Shown here: positions 54,533-64,000 of the stretch, one piece after another | How positions within the stretch are numbered: position 1 is the first letter of the stretch | Layout of the letters: each line of letters opens with the position of its first letter | Origin: Prorocentrum cordatum | Lineage: Eukaryota; Sar; Dinophyceae; Prorocentrales; Prorocentraceae | Assembly (NCBI GenBank): GCA_963575745.1 | Contig: CAUYUJ010000892.1 | Coordinates: forward strand, 554,957 to 618,956 | Reading direction: 5' to 3' | DNA: 64,000 nt | The notes under the pieces: generated by a model | Database searches by the model: none | Told to the model about the DNA's origin: nothing | Seen by the model: the letters and a program-made list of their open reading frames with translations, nothing else | Position numbers and translations under genes: made by a program

Positions 54533-54689
54533 AACACGTATGTCTAGCTGACGTATCTTGAACATAAAAATGCCCAAGGACACAAATATGTTCTGGAGTT
54601 TCCTCTCCCCCCAACTTCGCACATTTTCCCATATTTCCCTGGGAAGTCGCCAGTGAATTGTGCATGTGTGTCTGATCCCACCTCATCGT

Positions 54690-54730
54690 TGCCCCTGAGT
54701 CGTGGACCCCCTGTTGGTTCAACCCGAGCT
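54690..54730. mobile_element. Family C right-end remnant, C4
   Basis: GTCGTGGACCCCCTGTTGGT-TCAACCCGAG resembles the right end of family C; nothing else of the element is seen. Confidence 0.5.
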
Positions 54731-54977
54731 CCGATGACGGGGGTCGGCGCCACGACGGAGTACTTGCGCGCGAGGGCCCCCGACGACGCGCGGCGCGCCG
54801 AACGCGAGGGAGCGGGGGCCGGCTCCCGCGCCGCCAGGGCGACGCCGGGGGCGGGCTGAAACGCGGCCCCGTCGAACGCGTACCTGAGGGGGGGACGATG
54901 CAGTCGTGGTGCTGCCAGGGCGAGGCGGCGGCGGCGGCGGTCTCACCATGAGATCCAGGGCCTGACGCATGCTTGCA

Positions 54978-55815
54978 TCGGAGGAGGAGGAAGGAGAGGA
55001 GGAGGGGGAGGAGGAGGAGGAGGAGGAGGAGGAGGAGGAGGAGGAGGAGGAGGAGGAGGGGGGAGGAGGATGGGGAGGAGGGGGAGGAGGAGGTGGAGAA
55101 AGGGGGAGGAGGAGGAGAAGGAGGAGGAGGAGGAGGAGGAGGAGGTGGAGAAGGAGGAGGAGGAGGAAGGGGAGGAGGAGGAGGAAGGGGAGGAGGAGAG
55201 GAGGAGGAGGAGGAGGAGGAGGAGGAGGAGGAGGAGGAGGAGGAGGAGGAGGAAGGAGAGGAGGAGAAGGAGGAGGGAGGAAGAGGTGGATAAAAGGGAG
55301 GAGGAGGAGGGGGAGGAGGAAGGGCAGGAGGAGGAGGAGGAGGAGGACGGGGATAAAGGTGGAGAAAGGGGAGGAGGAGGAGGAGGAGGAGGCGGAGGAG
55401 GAGGAGGAGGAGGAAGGAGGAGGAGGAGGAGGAGGGGGAGGAAGAGGTGGATAAAGGGGAGGAGGAGGAGGGGGAGGAGGAAGGGCAGGGAGGAGGAGGA
55501 GGAGGACGTGGAATAAAGGTGGAGGGGAGGAGGAGGAGGAGGAGGAGGAGGAGGAGGAGGGGAGGAGGAGGAGGAGGAGGAGGAGGAGGAGGAGGAGGAG
55601 GAGGAGGAGGAGGAGGAGGAGGAGGAAGGGGAGGAGGAGGAGGAGGAGGAGGAGGAGGAGGAGGAGGAGGAGGAGGAGAGGAAGGGAGGAGGAGGAGGGA
55701 GGAGGAGGAGGTGGATAAAGGGGAGGAGGAGGAGGGGGAGGAGGAAGGGGAGGAGGAGGAGGAGGAGGAGGAGGAGGAAGAGGAGGAGGAGGGGGAGGGG
55801 GAGGAGGATGAGGAT
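54978..55815. repeat. Giant GGA tract
   Basis: About 830 bases of GGA with scattered variants, on the plus strand almost without pyrimidines. The rare pyrimidines fall in repeated words such as GTGGATAAAGGGGAGG (near 55287, 55447 and 55712), showing internal segmental duplications. Confidence 0.95.
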
Positions 55816-56284
55816 AAGGATAAGGCCCTTGGGGGTCTGTCAACTTCGCCTACCGACAGGCATGCCGACCCCTGGGAGATATATGGATGCGAGCCCACCC
55901 TTGCCTTGGGGGGGGCGCCTGAGGCGACGGGGCCCGCCCCTCTGGTGGACGTGGTCCCCGAGCCTCGCTAGCAGGGAGACCCTGCCTCGGTATCGGCCTG
56001 TCAACTGTTGCAGGCGGTGGGGGGCTGCCTCGCTGGGCGCACCCCCCACCGCTGAGAGCCCACCCGCCTCCGCCCCCATCCTCCCCACTCCCCACTCCCC
56101 AGACGGCAGAGAGAGGCAAAAAAAAAGAAGAGGCGGCCTGGTACATCTCCCTGAAGGCTCTCGGCTAGTATAGATGCATGGCCGCGCTGGCCCACGCGGT
56201 GAGTGCTTGCAGCCGAGCCCCCGCTTCTAGGGCTGAAGTGGGGAGAAAAAAAGGGGGGGGGCCAGGCCTGGTGCAATCTGCTCT

Positions 56285-57205
56285 CTACTGCTGCCCTATG
56301 CCCCAGCCTGCCGCTGCTGCAGCCCTTGGCGATGAGAGCCTGACGTCCCTGCTCTGAGCGGAGCCGTCGGCCTTAGTGACTGCTGTGGCGGCGGCTGGGG
56401 TGCTAGAGCTGGCCTCACTGCACAACACCTTGCCGCGGTTCTCCCAGCCCTCTACGCTCTTGCTCGGGCTGGTGCGCGGCGGCCTGCGAGCGGGCTGGAG
56501 GTAGTCCTTGATCTCCATCTGCAGCTCCACCATCGGCTCCGTCTGCGTGTCGAAGGCGAAGGAGGCCTCGTCGTAGGCGTAGCCGTGCGGGCCCTTGGTC
56601 CAGCGCGTGTATATGTTGTCGATCTCGTCGGCCTGGCGCCTCGTGTAGTCCAGCTCCCATGGCATCGGGCCGTGCATCATCTTGCCCAGCTTGTCGTCGG
56701 TGATGCCGTTGGCGCTCCTCATCGAACTGATGGCGCAGTTGATGTCGTGGAGCTGCTCCTTGAGGTAGAGCTTCGCTTGGCTACGCTCTGCTTCTTCATG
56801 TGGATCGAGGCTCCTCGCGTTCATGCGGCCTAAGGTGGTCACCACCTTCTCCCGCTGCTTGTGGAGCGCGTGGAGAGCCTTCTCGCAGTGCTCGGTCGCC
56901 ACCTTGAACGCGACGGCGGTGCTCTGGAGTGTGTTGTGCGCGATCTCCAGCCTGTACGCCGCCGTGCCCGCGACTTGATCCGCCGCTCCTCCCGAGCCTC
57001 CTCTGTCGTGCGGCTTCTGCACTATCGTTGGCTGCAGATGCTCGGCTTCTTCTGCAGCTGGCTGCTGCGCCATCTCCCCCTTCTCCGTGTGCGCCTGCGC
57101 CGCCATCGCAGCTCTGGTCGCGCGCCCTCGGGGCGCTGGCTCTGAACGTAGGCGGAGTGTCCGCCAGCAATGGATAGAGAGGCCGCGAAGATGCTCGAGT
57201 CGCAA
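56285..57205 (-). CDS. Uncharacterised ORF, possible coiled-coil protein
   Basis: About 300 codons open on the minus strand with mixed composition. The likely start is the Met at about 57106 (MAAQAHTEKGEMAQQ). The central region is helical and charged: HCEKALHALHKQREKVVTTL, KLYLKEQLHDINCAISSMRS, then ELDYTRRQADEIDNIYTRWT and VELQMEIKDYL. The end is Ser/Ala-rich. It lies 1 kb downstream of LINE-B on the same strand. It might be part of a retroelement (an ORF1-like coiled coil) or a host exon. I do not recognise it. Confidence 0.5.
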   Translation of the reverse strand: MRLEHLRGLSIHCWRTLRLRSEPAPRGRATRAAMAAQAHTEKGEMAQQPAAEEAEHLQPTIVQKPHDRGGSGGAADQVAGTAAYRLEIAHNTLQSTAVAFKVATEHCEKALHALHKQREKVVTTLGRMNARSLDPHEEAERSQAKLYLKEQLHDINCAISSMRSANGITDDKLGKMMHGPMPWELDYTRRQADEIDNIYTRWTKGPHGYAYDEASFAFDTQTEPMVELQMEIKDYLQPARRPPRTSPSKSVEGWENRGKVLCSEASSSTPAAATAVTKADGSAQSRDVRLSSPRAAAAAGWGIGQQ

Positions 57206-58205
57206 ATGTCCTCTGGTAGTATGTCGAGCTGTGTACCGATCCTCGTTTACCTTAGTGGTTCCAGCCTACTGTTGTACACCTTAGATATTGTAGTAGTTTC
57301 CTTAGTTCCCAGTAGTTGGGCCGTAAGGAACCGTAGTAGGACCTTGGTGTGAGAGTAGGCGTAGGCTCGGTCGTTTGCTGCTGTCGGAATCCTGTGCCTG
57401 TCCTTAGTGTGCGATTCTTACTCACTCTATCCTCTAGAGGTCGAGAAAGGTAACAGCTGTGATAACTAAAGCGGACGAAGGCTGGATGTATCTGAGCGGG
57501 AGAGAAGAGGTCGAACCGTGGTCGGATCACAATCGCATGGCTGTGCTGGATGTTGTGGTGTGGTAGTTCCCTGTGTATGCTGTCATAGTACGCGATGTGT
57601 ACCCTGTAGCATGTACTGTCGTTCTGTATACTGTCCGGTACGAGTTCGCAGATACGTCGGCTCCGAGCGTGCATCCGCGATACTGCATGACAGACAAAAC
57701 CCCAACTGCGAGTGGAACTAATAGAGAGCTGATTGCCTGAGAAAGAGATGGTAGGTTGGGAGTGGGAGTTGGTGGGAGGAGGGGGCGTAGGTGGTGGGAG
57801 CCCGTGTAATGGTAGGGTGACGGCTGAATAATTAGAAGGTCCGCCGTCCCCCTCATTTTTTTGCCATAGGCTGGTAATAGCCCCTTGGTCGTAAGTCCCG
57901 ATAGTACGTAGCCATCCGATATAGGTAGGCCATCTGGCCTCCGTGTTGTTCGGCCTGGCTCCTGAGACTCGTCATGCGAACAAGGTCTGCACTAATCTGC
58001 TGTGCATTTTTTCCTCTCGGCTCACTGGCGGCGATGCTGGTGGCCAGGCACGAGGGCGCCCCATGGAGTTGAGGCGTGGCTCGACGGCGCTGCTCGACAA
58101 CGAGCTGCTGGCTCCGCTGGGCTGCGGGCCTGGTGGGAACTGGCCCGCGGGGCTCTCTCGCTCGCGGCGGGGCGAGCTGCTGGGCATTGGCTGGGGCGTG
58201 CCTTG
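57206..58205. other. Non-coding, probable 3' region of LINE-B
   Basis: No gene. T/G-richer than the surroundings (many TAGT, TGTAG words), matching the base composition of the LINE-B 3' side. Confidence 0.4.
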
Positions 58206-58207
58206 GC

Positions 58208-59101
58208 TCACCTCCTGTTGAGCTGCGCCTCCACTGCCCTCTCCAGGCCCGTCTTCGGGCCCCCTGAACGGCTCTTCGTGGCCCCGAGGTGCGCCAGCGC
58301 GTGGCCCAGGGCCTGCTTGAATATGTCCCCCTTGAAGCCCGCGATCTTGTCGCACTGCTCCTGCTCGAGCTTCTGGTCGTACAGCACGGCCCTGAAGCTC
58401 GGCGCCGTGTTGATCGTGTAGATGAGCTTGGCCTTGCACTGCTTGGTGTCCATCTCCACGTCCTCGCCCGTCTTGTTGTACGCCTCCTGGATCTTGCACT
58501 GCAAGAAGACCTCCGTGATGAAGATTGGTCCCCAGGGTTCGTCGAGCTGGCTCATGAACTCTTCCAGGAGCTGTCTCACGTGGAGGAGGGGCGCGTCGAG
58601 CTTCTGCTCCTCCGAGTCGAGCACCGCCACGATCTCCTCGACCAGGCTCGCCGCCACCTGGCCATGCGGTGGGCCGAGGCCGTGCCCCTTGCCCAGCTGC
58701 TTTACCTTCCGCCCGTACTCTCTGCCTGTCTCCATCGGCGCCTGCACCCATTCTGGCTCGAGCGGCGCCAGCCAGAACTCTCCCGTGAGATGCAGAAAAT
58801 TGCGAATCTCGTTCGAGTTCTGGAGGGTGAGCCTCTGGAGCGATCTCAGCTGGTCCCGAAGCTCCACCTGGCCGCCTCCTCCACCACCACGGCCGCCTCC
58901 TGGGGGTCCTCGACCGCCTCCTCCTCGGCGCTGTGTGGGGGGCGGCTGCTGCGGCGTCTGCTGCGACTGCTGCGTGTCTGACGAGCCGACTCCGCCTCCG
59001 CCGAGGTGTGGGCGCTGTGCTGGTCGCTGCCCTTCGGCTGCGCCCCCTCCTCTCTTCGTGCTGGCTCTGATGCGCCAATCGCCGTTTCCCCCGTGCGACA
59101 T
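58208..59101 (-). CDS. LINE-B C-terminal domain in overlapping frame
   Basis: A 297-codon frame opens with ATG at 59101, about 16 codons after the last His of finger 3, in the +1 frame relative to the fingers. After a Gln/Gly-rich start it reads LRDQLRSLQRLTLQNSNEIR, EFWLAPLEPEWVQ, LLHVRQLLEEFMSQLDEPWG, FITEVFLQCKIQEAYNKTGE, KCKAKLIYTINTAPS-type sequence and DIFKQALGHALAHLGATKS. The pattern parallels the C-terminal frame of LINE-A, also +1 and also starting with Met after finger 3. Function is unknown. It may be a third ORF or be joined to the fingers by frameshifting. Confidence 0.75.
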   Translation of the reverse strand: MSHGGNGDWRIRASTKRGGGAAEGQRPAQRPHLGGGGVGSSDTQQSQQTPQQPPPTQRRGGGGRGPPGGGRGGGGGGQVELRDQLRSLQRLTLQNSNEIRNFLHLTGEFWLAPLEPEWVQAPMETGREYGRKVKQLGKGHGLGPPHGQVAASLVEEIVAVLDSEEQKLDAPLLHVRQLLEEFMSQLDEPWGPIFITEVFLQCKIQEAYNKTGEDVEMDTKQCKAKLIYTINTAPSFRAVLYDQKLEQEQCDKIAGFKGDIFKQALGHALAHLGATKSRSGGPKTGLERAVEAQLNRR

Positions 59102-59545
59102 GTGCTCCTTCTCCCCGTGCTGCTCTGATCGACTCTGGCCCTGCTATGTGCTCGCGCATGTGTGCGCGGTACTCCTCAAGAGTTTGAGCCTCGTGGTTAC
59201 AGATCTGGCAGCTAAGGGAGCTGGGGTCGGAAATGGGGTGGGACCACATCGACCTGTCTTGGTGGCAGATACCGTGACCGTGTACAGCCCTGACCGCGTG
59301 GTCGACACATACCTTACGATTAATAAATGTGCTCTTGCACCAGGGACACTGGTTGTTGACGATTACGGACGCCACCACTGGTCGGATGTTGTGGGTCTCT
59401 CGGCGACGCCCAGCTAGTGCTGCGCATGTCGCAAAGCGCATGCCACACCTCTGTTCCGTGTCGTTTTCGCCCTTCGTCGTATGATCGCACCAGTAAGGTT
59501 TTAATGTATCCTCCCCCCTGCCCTCCTCCTCCTGTAGCGTCGCAT
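59102..59545 (-). CDS. LINE-B three-finger region
   Basis: The frame (reading DATLQEEEGRGEDTLKPYWC) holds three Cys/His clusters: YWCDHTTKGEN with RCGMRFATC and ETHN; NQCPWCKSTFINRKVCVDHA with VHGHGIC; and LSCQICNHEAQTLEEYRAHM with REH. The third is a regular C2H2 finger (Cys 155 and 158, His 171 and 175 of the 59672-start frame). The order and spacing match LINE-A. The frame stays open further, but below 59100 becomes an Arg/Pro-rich artefact. Confidence 0.75.
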
Positions 59546-62500
59546 CTCGTGCCGTAAGCACATCCCAATTTCGCTCGTAACTGTACAATATTGATGGGTC
59601 TGTTTGTAACCAGTTTTTTTTGTTCCGTACTCCCCTGTTCGAATATGGCGAGGTCGGATCCCCTGTATGCATACCATCCCATGCTCTCGTCCACAGTTGC
59701 TATCACCTGCATGTCGGCTGCAAACTGCTGTGCCCACGGGGTGGAGGAGGGCCCCACGAATCCCTGCCCCTCTAGTCGCCGTATGTCCTGAGCCGCATCT
59801 AGTCTGGATGTTCCGAACACCGCTGCGATGACTGCTCCGTGCTCCCAAGGGTGGCTTGACCAGTTCTGGTACCATCGTAGGCGTCGCACAAACAAAGATA
59901 CGGATGTGCGCTCAAGTCTCCAGTATCTGAACACCTGTCGCAAATTGTTGCACCTCACTGTCCCATCTGTTCTGGTCCACGACATTGCTCCTCCCGCTAG
60001 CGTCCGTAGGTACTTGCCTAGTACGCTGTCGATTGCTGTTGTGTGGGTATCTGTCAGAACTAGCGCAGGCAATCCGCTAAGGGCCGCACCTACCACGAAG
60101 GCCATGAACATCATGCGTTTTATTGGTCGGGGTACCTTAGAGGTCCAGAAGATCCCGCACTGTCGCCATGCAACGCGGATGGCTGCGATGCGCCGCACGA
60201 CCTCGCCAGCGATGCCCTGGCCAGCTGGTAGGTAGGGGCCAAGTACACGCATCTCCCTTAGCGCCTGACCTTGCAGTGTTTTGCTGCGTCTGAGTTGTCT
60301 GGTTTTCCCGTAGCAGCCTTGCCCTACTAGGTATAGTAGGTGGTTGGTCTTGGCATTGTTAAGTCCCCATCCTCCTGCTGCAATTGTTTGGGAAAGGCGT
60401 TCTGTGTTGCTGTTGAGTTGTTGTTCGATATCTCCAGCCGTCGCTGCGGGTAAGATTGTCTGCACATAAGTGATGTCGTCCATGAACGTGTTGAGAGCTA
60501 AGTCGTGAGTGTTGCCTGCGACTGGGTTGGTCGTGTCGTGGATAATCTGGTCTGGGTCCGTGCGGCCTTGTTTCCACCATTTTGTGACGTACAGGTTGTA
60601 TGCGTCGTTGAATTGCCTTGGGCAGAGGGTGAAGCCCATTTGGGCGCCTGTGGTGCTCTCAGCTTCGACTGTGCCGTCGGCAGCTTCGAGCGTCAGGGTA
60701 GAGTGGTCAATTGCTGCCATGGCGAAGCGCTGGTCGTGCTCGTGTGCTTGCCTGAAGGCAACTGCTCTGAGTAAAGCTCGGTTGGTGGCTGCAAACGCGT
60801 TGGTGCCGTCGTAGTTGGTTGTGATTGTGCTCACCCCCCCTTGGGCAGCCCTCCATTGGGCCGCTTGTACGCAGAGGATGGCGTTTTCCCGACAGCGGTG
60901 TGGGAGGCCTCCTTGGGCCCAGGGCGCCTGCGTTGTGGGTGAACCACGTAAGTGGATGCCTGAGTGCCAAGCCATTCCAAAGGAATCGTAGACGTGTAGT
61001 ATACGCTTCCCTAGTATCCCTTCTTTGTTGTTGTGTTTCTCTGCTGGGAATGCTTGTGATCGGTGCCAGTCCAACGGGGTGACCTGACAACTTCGGCATT
61101 GTGCAAGGAATTGGTCTAGGTACTTCATGTACCCTTTGCTGTGGTCCGCAATCGTGTCTGCACCTAGTCCTGCGTACCTGCCCCTCCCCACTGCATAAGA
61201 TTGCTGCTCCCAGGCGGCTCCTTCTGTCCCATCAGTCGCCGTCGGCACACGTCCCAACCTGGTGCCTTCCGTCCACCCCATCCGTCGAAGCAGCTCCCTC
61301 CCCTTCTTGCATCGTCCCAGTGTCGTGTAGTAAGCAAGCTCATCTTCGCCCCCCCTCTTCTCTGCAGCTGCTACTCGCTTTTCTTCTAGTCGTCTGCTGA
61401 GCTCTGCTGGGTCCTGAAGATGGAGGGTGGGATCGATCATCAACCATGTCATTTCGATCGGAATGCCCCATGGTGGCCAGGCCCGTCGTTTACTGGCTCG
61501 CTGGCAATACCTACGCATCGCTCGCTTGTCGGCCTCGACCTGAAAAAGAAGATCGTGGTCGGTCGGCAATCGGTCGATGTGCTCCTGGACGAAAGCCTCG
61601 CGTTCTGCTCTCTCTGCCTTTCTGTCGATAGGCCTTGTTCCTAGTCCCCCTTCCAAAGCTGGATGGGCGAGCTCCTGATACCAGTAGTCGCAAGGCCAGT
61701 GGGTTCGAGCTGATCGGTAGTACCTTTTCTTTGGCCCGCGTCCGTTCCTCTGGTACTGGATGCGTAGTCGGTGCATCTCGGCGAGGTTCCGTTTTTCGTA
61801 GGCCTCCCATATGCGTTCGACCAGGAGCGCCCGTCTTTGTTTCTCTACACCTTCTCGGGCCTGCTTCAGCGCCGCCGTGACTTCTTTCAGCTCGTTTTGT
61901 ACCCAGTCGTAGTCGTCGGCACACTGTTCTGGTGTTAGGCTCTGTCGCAGTGTTCGTCGCTTCCTGAGGAGCTCGAGTCGGTATTGCTTGGCTCGCTTCG
62001 TAAGCTGGTCGATCTCGTCGGGTGTGCCACTTTTTCCGAAAGTCGTGAGCATGGCCGATCGTGCTGCTCCTCCCAAAAGGTCCCAGGTCTCGTCTGGCGT
62101 CGCCGCTCCCAGTGCTCTCTCCCGCTGCTCCCCACCCACCTCCTCCACCTCCTTGTCGAGTTCGGTGAGCAGCATCTCCCTCTTGTGGCCGCTGCGCAGA
62201 CACTCCATGAGTCCGCCCCTGCACAGCCCCTGTTGTAGGCGGGCGCACGTGGGGAAGGAGGTGTTGGAAGTAGAGGCGAGGAGGGTGAGGCCGATGGGGA
62301 GGTGGTCCCTGTGCCCTCGTACTTTTACCTTTTGGAGCCTTTTGCCTGACCGATGGAGGACCTCACACCTTTTTACGAGTCCCAGGGCCCCTGTAGGTAC
62401 TACAATGTGGTCGATACGACTGTTGTAACCTGAATGTCCGTAGAATGTATGTTCGGCGATGTGGTAAGTGGTGACTATACTGAGGTCGCTGGTCTGACAC

Positions 62501-62751
62501 AGGGTCCTAAGGCTCGTGCCGTTGGAGTTCTCTATTTTGGGTTCCCTGTCTCCTACCGTCGGTCCTCTGCTCCGCACAATAGTCCCGTCGGTGTCTCGCT
62601 GGCAACCAAAGTCGCTGTTCACATCCCCGCCCATCACTATCGTCGTACGGCTGCCTACTCGATCGACACACTGCTCCAACCATTTGGTTATCGCTTCTGC
62701 TAATGGCACGTAGTACGTATGGTGTGTTGGGGCGTAGTAGTAGACAAAAAA
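59500..62751 (-). CDS. LINE-B endonuclease (C-terminal part) and reverse transcriptase
   Basis: More than 1000 codons are open. Endonuclease motifs are IVMGGDVNSDFG (GDxN), YNSRIDHIVVP and GHRDHLPIGL. After a charged linker the RT follows: motif A in NYDGTNAFAATNRALL, motif B in TTGAQMGFTLCPRQFNDAYN, motif C in NTFMDDITYV, where FMDD replaces the common YADD, then GWGLNNAKTNHLLYL and a thumb. The enzyme would nick target DNA and prime reverse transcription there. From about 59530 the best coding moves to another frame. Confidence 0.9.
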
Positions 62752-63083
62752 GCATAGTCGTGTTGGCCAGTCGAGAGGCGAATTCCTGCAACCCGTCCCT
62801 GGAGGCTGGTTGGTGGGGTGTAGGTCTCTCGTAAGCTGCGCTCGTCAATTCTCTGACTGATGAGGATCGTTAAGCCACAGCTTTTGTTGATCCACTTCCC
62901 CTTGCGAGCACCAAATTGTAACACGTAGTGGTTAGGGAGGTAGTGTCTCTGTACTGCTTCTGCTCCCGCCCATCTGCATGTGCCGCTGAGGAGAATGACG
63001 TCCCAACTGTGTAGTTCCGCGCTGATGTCCTCAAGTCGTTCTATGCTCGCTGCCTCTTGTGGGTTGTAGTAGCAGATTCTCAT
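62752..63083 (-). CDS. LINE-B endonuclease, N-terminal part
   Basis: From ATG at 63083 the frame gives MRICYYNPQEAASIERLEDI, then WDVILLSGTCRWAG, FGARKGKWINKSCGLTILIS and VAGIRLSTGQHDYAF. This is the start of an APE-like endonuclease; the box usually written QET reads SGT here, as in some dinoflagellate elements I remember. At the T6 run (plus A6 at 62746-62751) the frame fails, and FVYYYAPTHHTYYVPL continues in the next frame. One more T would join them. Confidence 0.7.
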
Positions 63084-63454
63084 GCCTAGGCGCACGGGCT
63101 CGCGGGGGGACGCGGGCCGCGCGCCCCGCGGCTCCGCGCCTCCGGCCCTCCACCCCCTTCGGCCCCCTTCGGCCCCCTTCGACGCCCTGCGACCCCCTTC
63201 CTAATTACCTCTTTTGCCCTCTTCGAACTTCCATCCGCCTGCGCCCCCCCCCCCCCCCCCTTCTCCAAGGAGGAGCCAAGGGGGGGTCTCCCGTGGCCAC
63301 CGCGGGCCGCGGCCGCGTACGGGGTCCGAGATCCAGAGCCCCTCGTGAGCACAGAGCGGCCCTTGTTTCAGCGTCTTGGCTGCACGAGGGATCGGGCTGG
63401 CTCGGGGGGGGTGCGCATGGAGGGGGGCATCCTGAATGCCATCCATCGCCCCAG

Positions 63455-63659
63455 CTCCTCCTCCTCCTCCCCTCTCTCCTCCTCTCCTCCTCCTCCTCCC
63501 TCCTCCTCCTCCTCCTCCTCCCTCCTCTCCTCGTCCTCGTCCCTCCTCCTCTCCCCCCTCCTCCTCTCCTCCTCCAACGTCTCCTCCTCGTCCTCCTCCT
63601 CTAACGTCTCCTCCCCGTCCTCCTCCTCCTCCTCCTCCTCCTTCTCCTCCTCCTCCTCA
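63455..63659. repeat. CTC pyrimidine tract
   Basis: CTC repeat with CCAACGTCTCCTCC words shared with 52905-53130. Confidence 0.8.
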
Positions 63660-64000
63660 CCTCCCCGTGTCGGTTGTTGCTGGGAGTGCCCCTGGCCCAA
63701 GGTGCCCCCAGGACTTCCAAGGAGGCCCCCACGGTCTCCAGAGCACCCTTCGCGAGGCCCAGAGGGCCCCAGGAACTCCAAGATCGAGCACCTGGGCCAG
63801 TCGAAGAAGAAGCCAGGACGAGGGTAAATTCGGGTGTGGACGAATCGAAAATCTCGGAGATCTGGCGGCTCTGGAAGATGCCTCGGGCGCAGCGGCCTTC
63901 TCAGGGTGTTCCGGAACGCTCTAAGAGCGTTCCGAAACGCTCTGGAACGGATTGATCCTCGTCAAACAGCCAGCCCGTATCAGAAGGACGCACGGGAAGG
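63660..64000 (+). repeat. Duplicated segment, copy 2 (runs off the window)
   Basis: Matches 53131-53480; lacks the 70-base or so segment of the first copy around 53255-53305 (AGCAGGGGGAACACCAGGGG). Confidence 0.85.

Larger units (their letters stand above)
58208..63083 (-). mobile_element. LINE-B: near full-length non-LTR retrotransposon
   Basis: The minus strand encodes an APE-type endonuclease, a reverse transcriptase, three C2H2-like fingers and a C-terminal domain. The 5' end is at about 63083, where an ATG opens the endonuclease; upstream is CCCTTCGGCC-rich and CTC sequence. The coding chain is broken by a one-base loss in a T6 run near 62748 and by another shift near 59530. Base composition is more AT-rich than in LINE-A. 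No ORF1 was found upstream. The 3' boundary is not defined. Confidence 0.85.

Noticed and set aside
54522-55971. Long Pro/Ser/Leu and Glu/Gly frames of up to 458 codons
   Set aside because: They are translations of the GGA tract and contain no normal sequence.
1-64000. Spliced-leader, rRNA, snRNA genes
   Set aside because: I looked for the dinoflagellate spliced-leader core (CCATTTTGGCTCAAG) and for conserved rRNA words on both strands and found none.

Overview
The window looks like nuclear DNA of a dinoflagellate, probably a free-living one with a large, GC-rich, repeat-laden genome such as Prorocentrum; the species cannot be fixed from sequence alone. The reasons are a multi-exon gene of a family I know as expanded in dinoflagellates, long non-LTR retrotransposons ending in C2H2-like fingers, a DIRS-type tyrosine-recombinase retrotransposon, many short inverted-repeat elements, and very abundant purine/pyrimidine simple repeats. 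I saw no rRNA gene, no convincing tRNA, no spliced-leader sequence, no CRISPR array and no prokaryotic operon structure. A 100-base assembly gap lies at 38901-39000.

Layout. Positions 1-6117 (minus strand): a spliced gene that runs off the left edge. 7115-10145 (minus): a 5'-truncated LINE (LINE-A) with the end of its reverse transcriptase, three zinc fingers, a C-terminal domain and an in-frame peptide repeat. 10.2-11.9 kb: G-rich minisatellites. 11909-19249 (minus): a DIRS-like element (gag, RT-RNase H, tyrosine recombinase) bounded by split direct repeats in the order X1 - ORFs - Y1 X2 - Y2, with arms identical by eye. 19.3-54 kb: almost entirely non-coding, built from five families of short inverted-repeat elements (called A to E here), a segmental duplication, minisatellite arrays and microsatellites. 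A few exon-like coding islands, all on the minus strand, encode extracellular-type modules (DUF4082-like, cysteine-rich, CUB-like). 54.9-55.8 kb: a GGA tract of about 830 bases. 56.3-57.2 kb (minus): an uncharacterised ORF. 58.2-63.1 kb (minus): a nearly complete LINE (LINE-B) with APE endonuclease, RT, three fingers and a C-terminal domain in a separate overlapping frame. 63.1-64 kb: simple repeat and a duplicated segment.

How the parts relate. Every coding signal I trust is on the minus strand, both host exons and retroelement ORFs. The two LINEs are different lineages but share the same 3' module, with the last domain in the +1 frame just after finger 3. Family B elements range from about 150 bp to more than 1.3 kb, and the large members have the same internal minisatellite inserted at the same junction. 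The extracellular-module exons at 47.4, 40.4, 34.3, 27.1 and 23.5 kb may belong to one gene with multi-kilobase, element-filled introns; that is inference.
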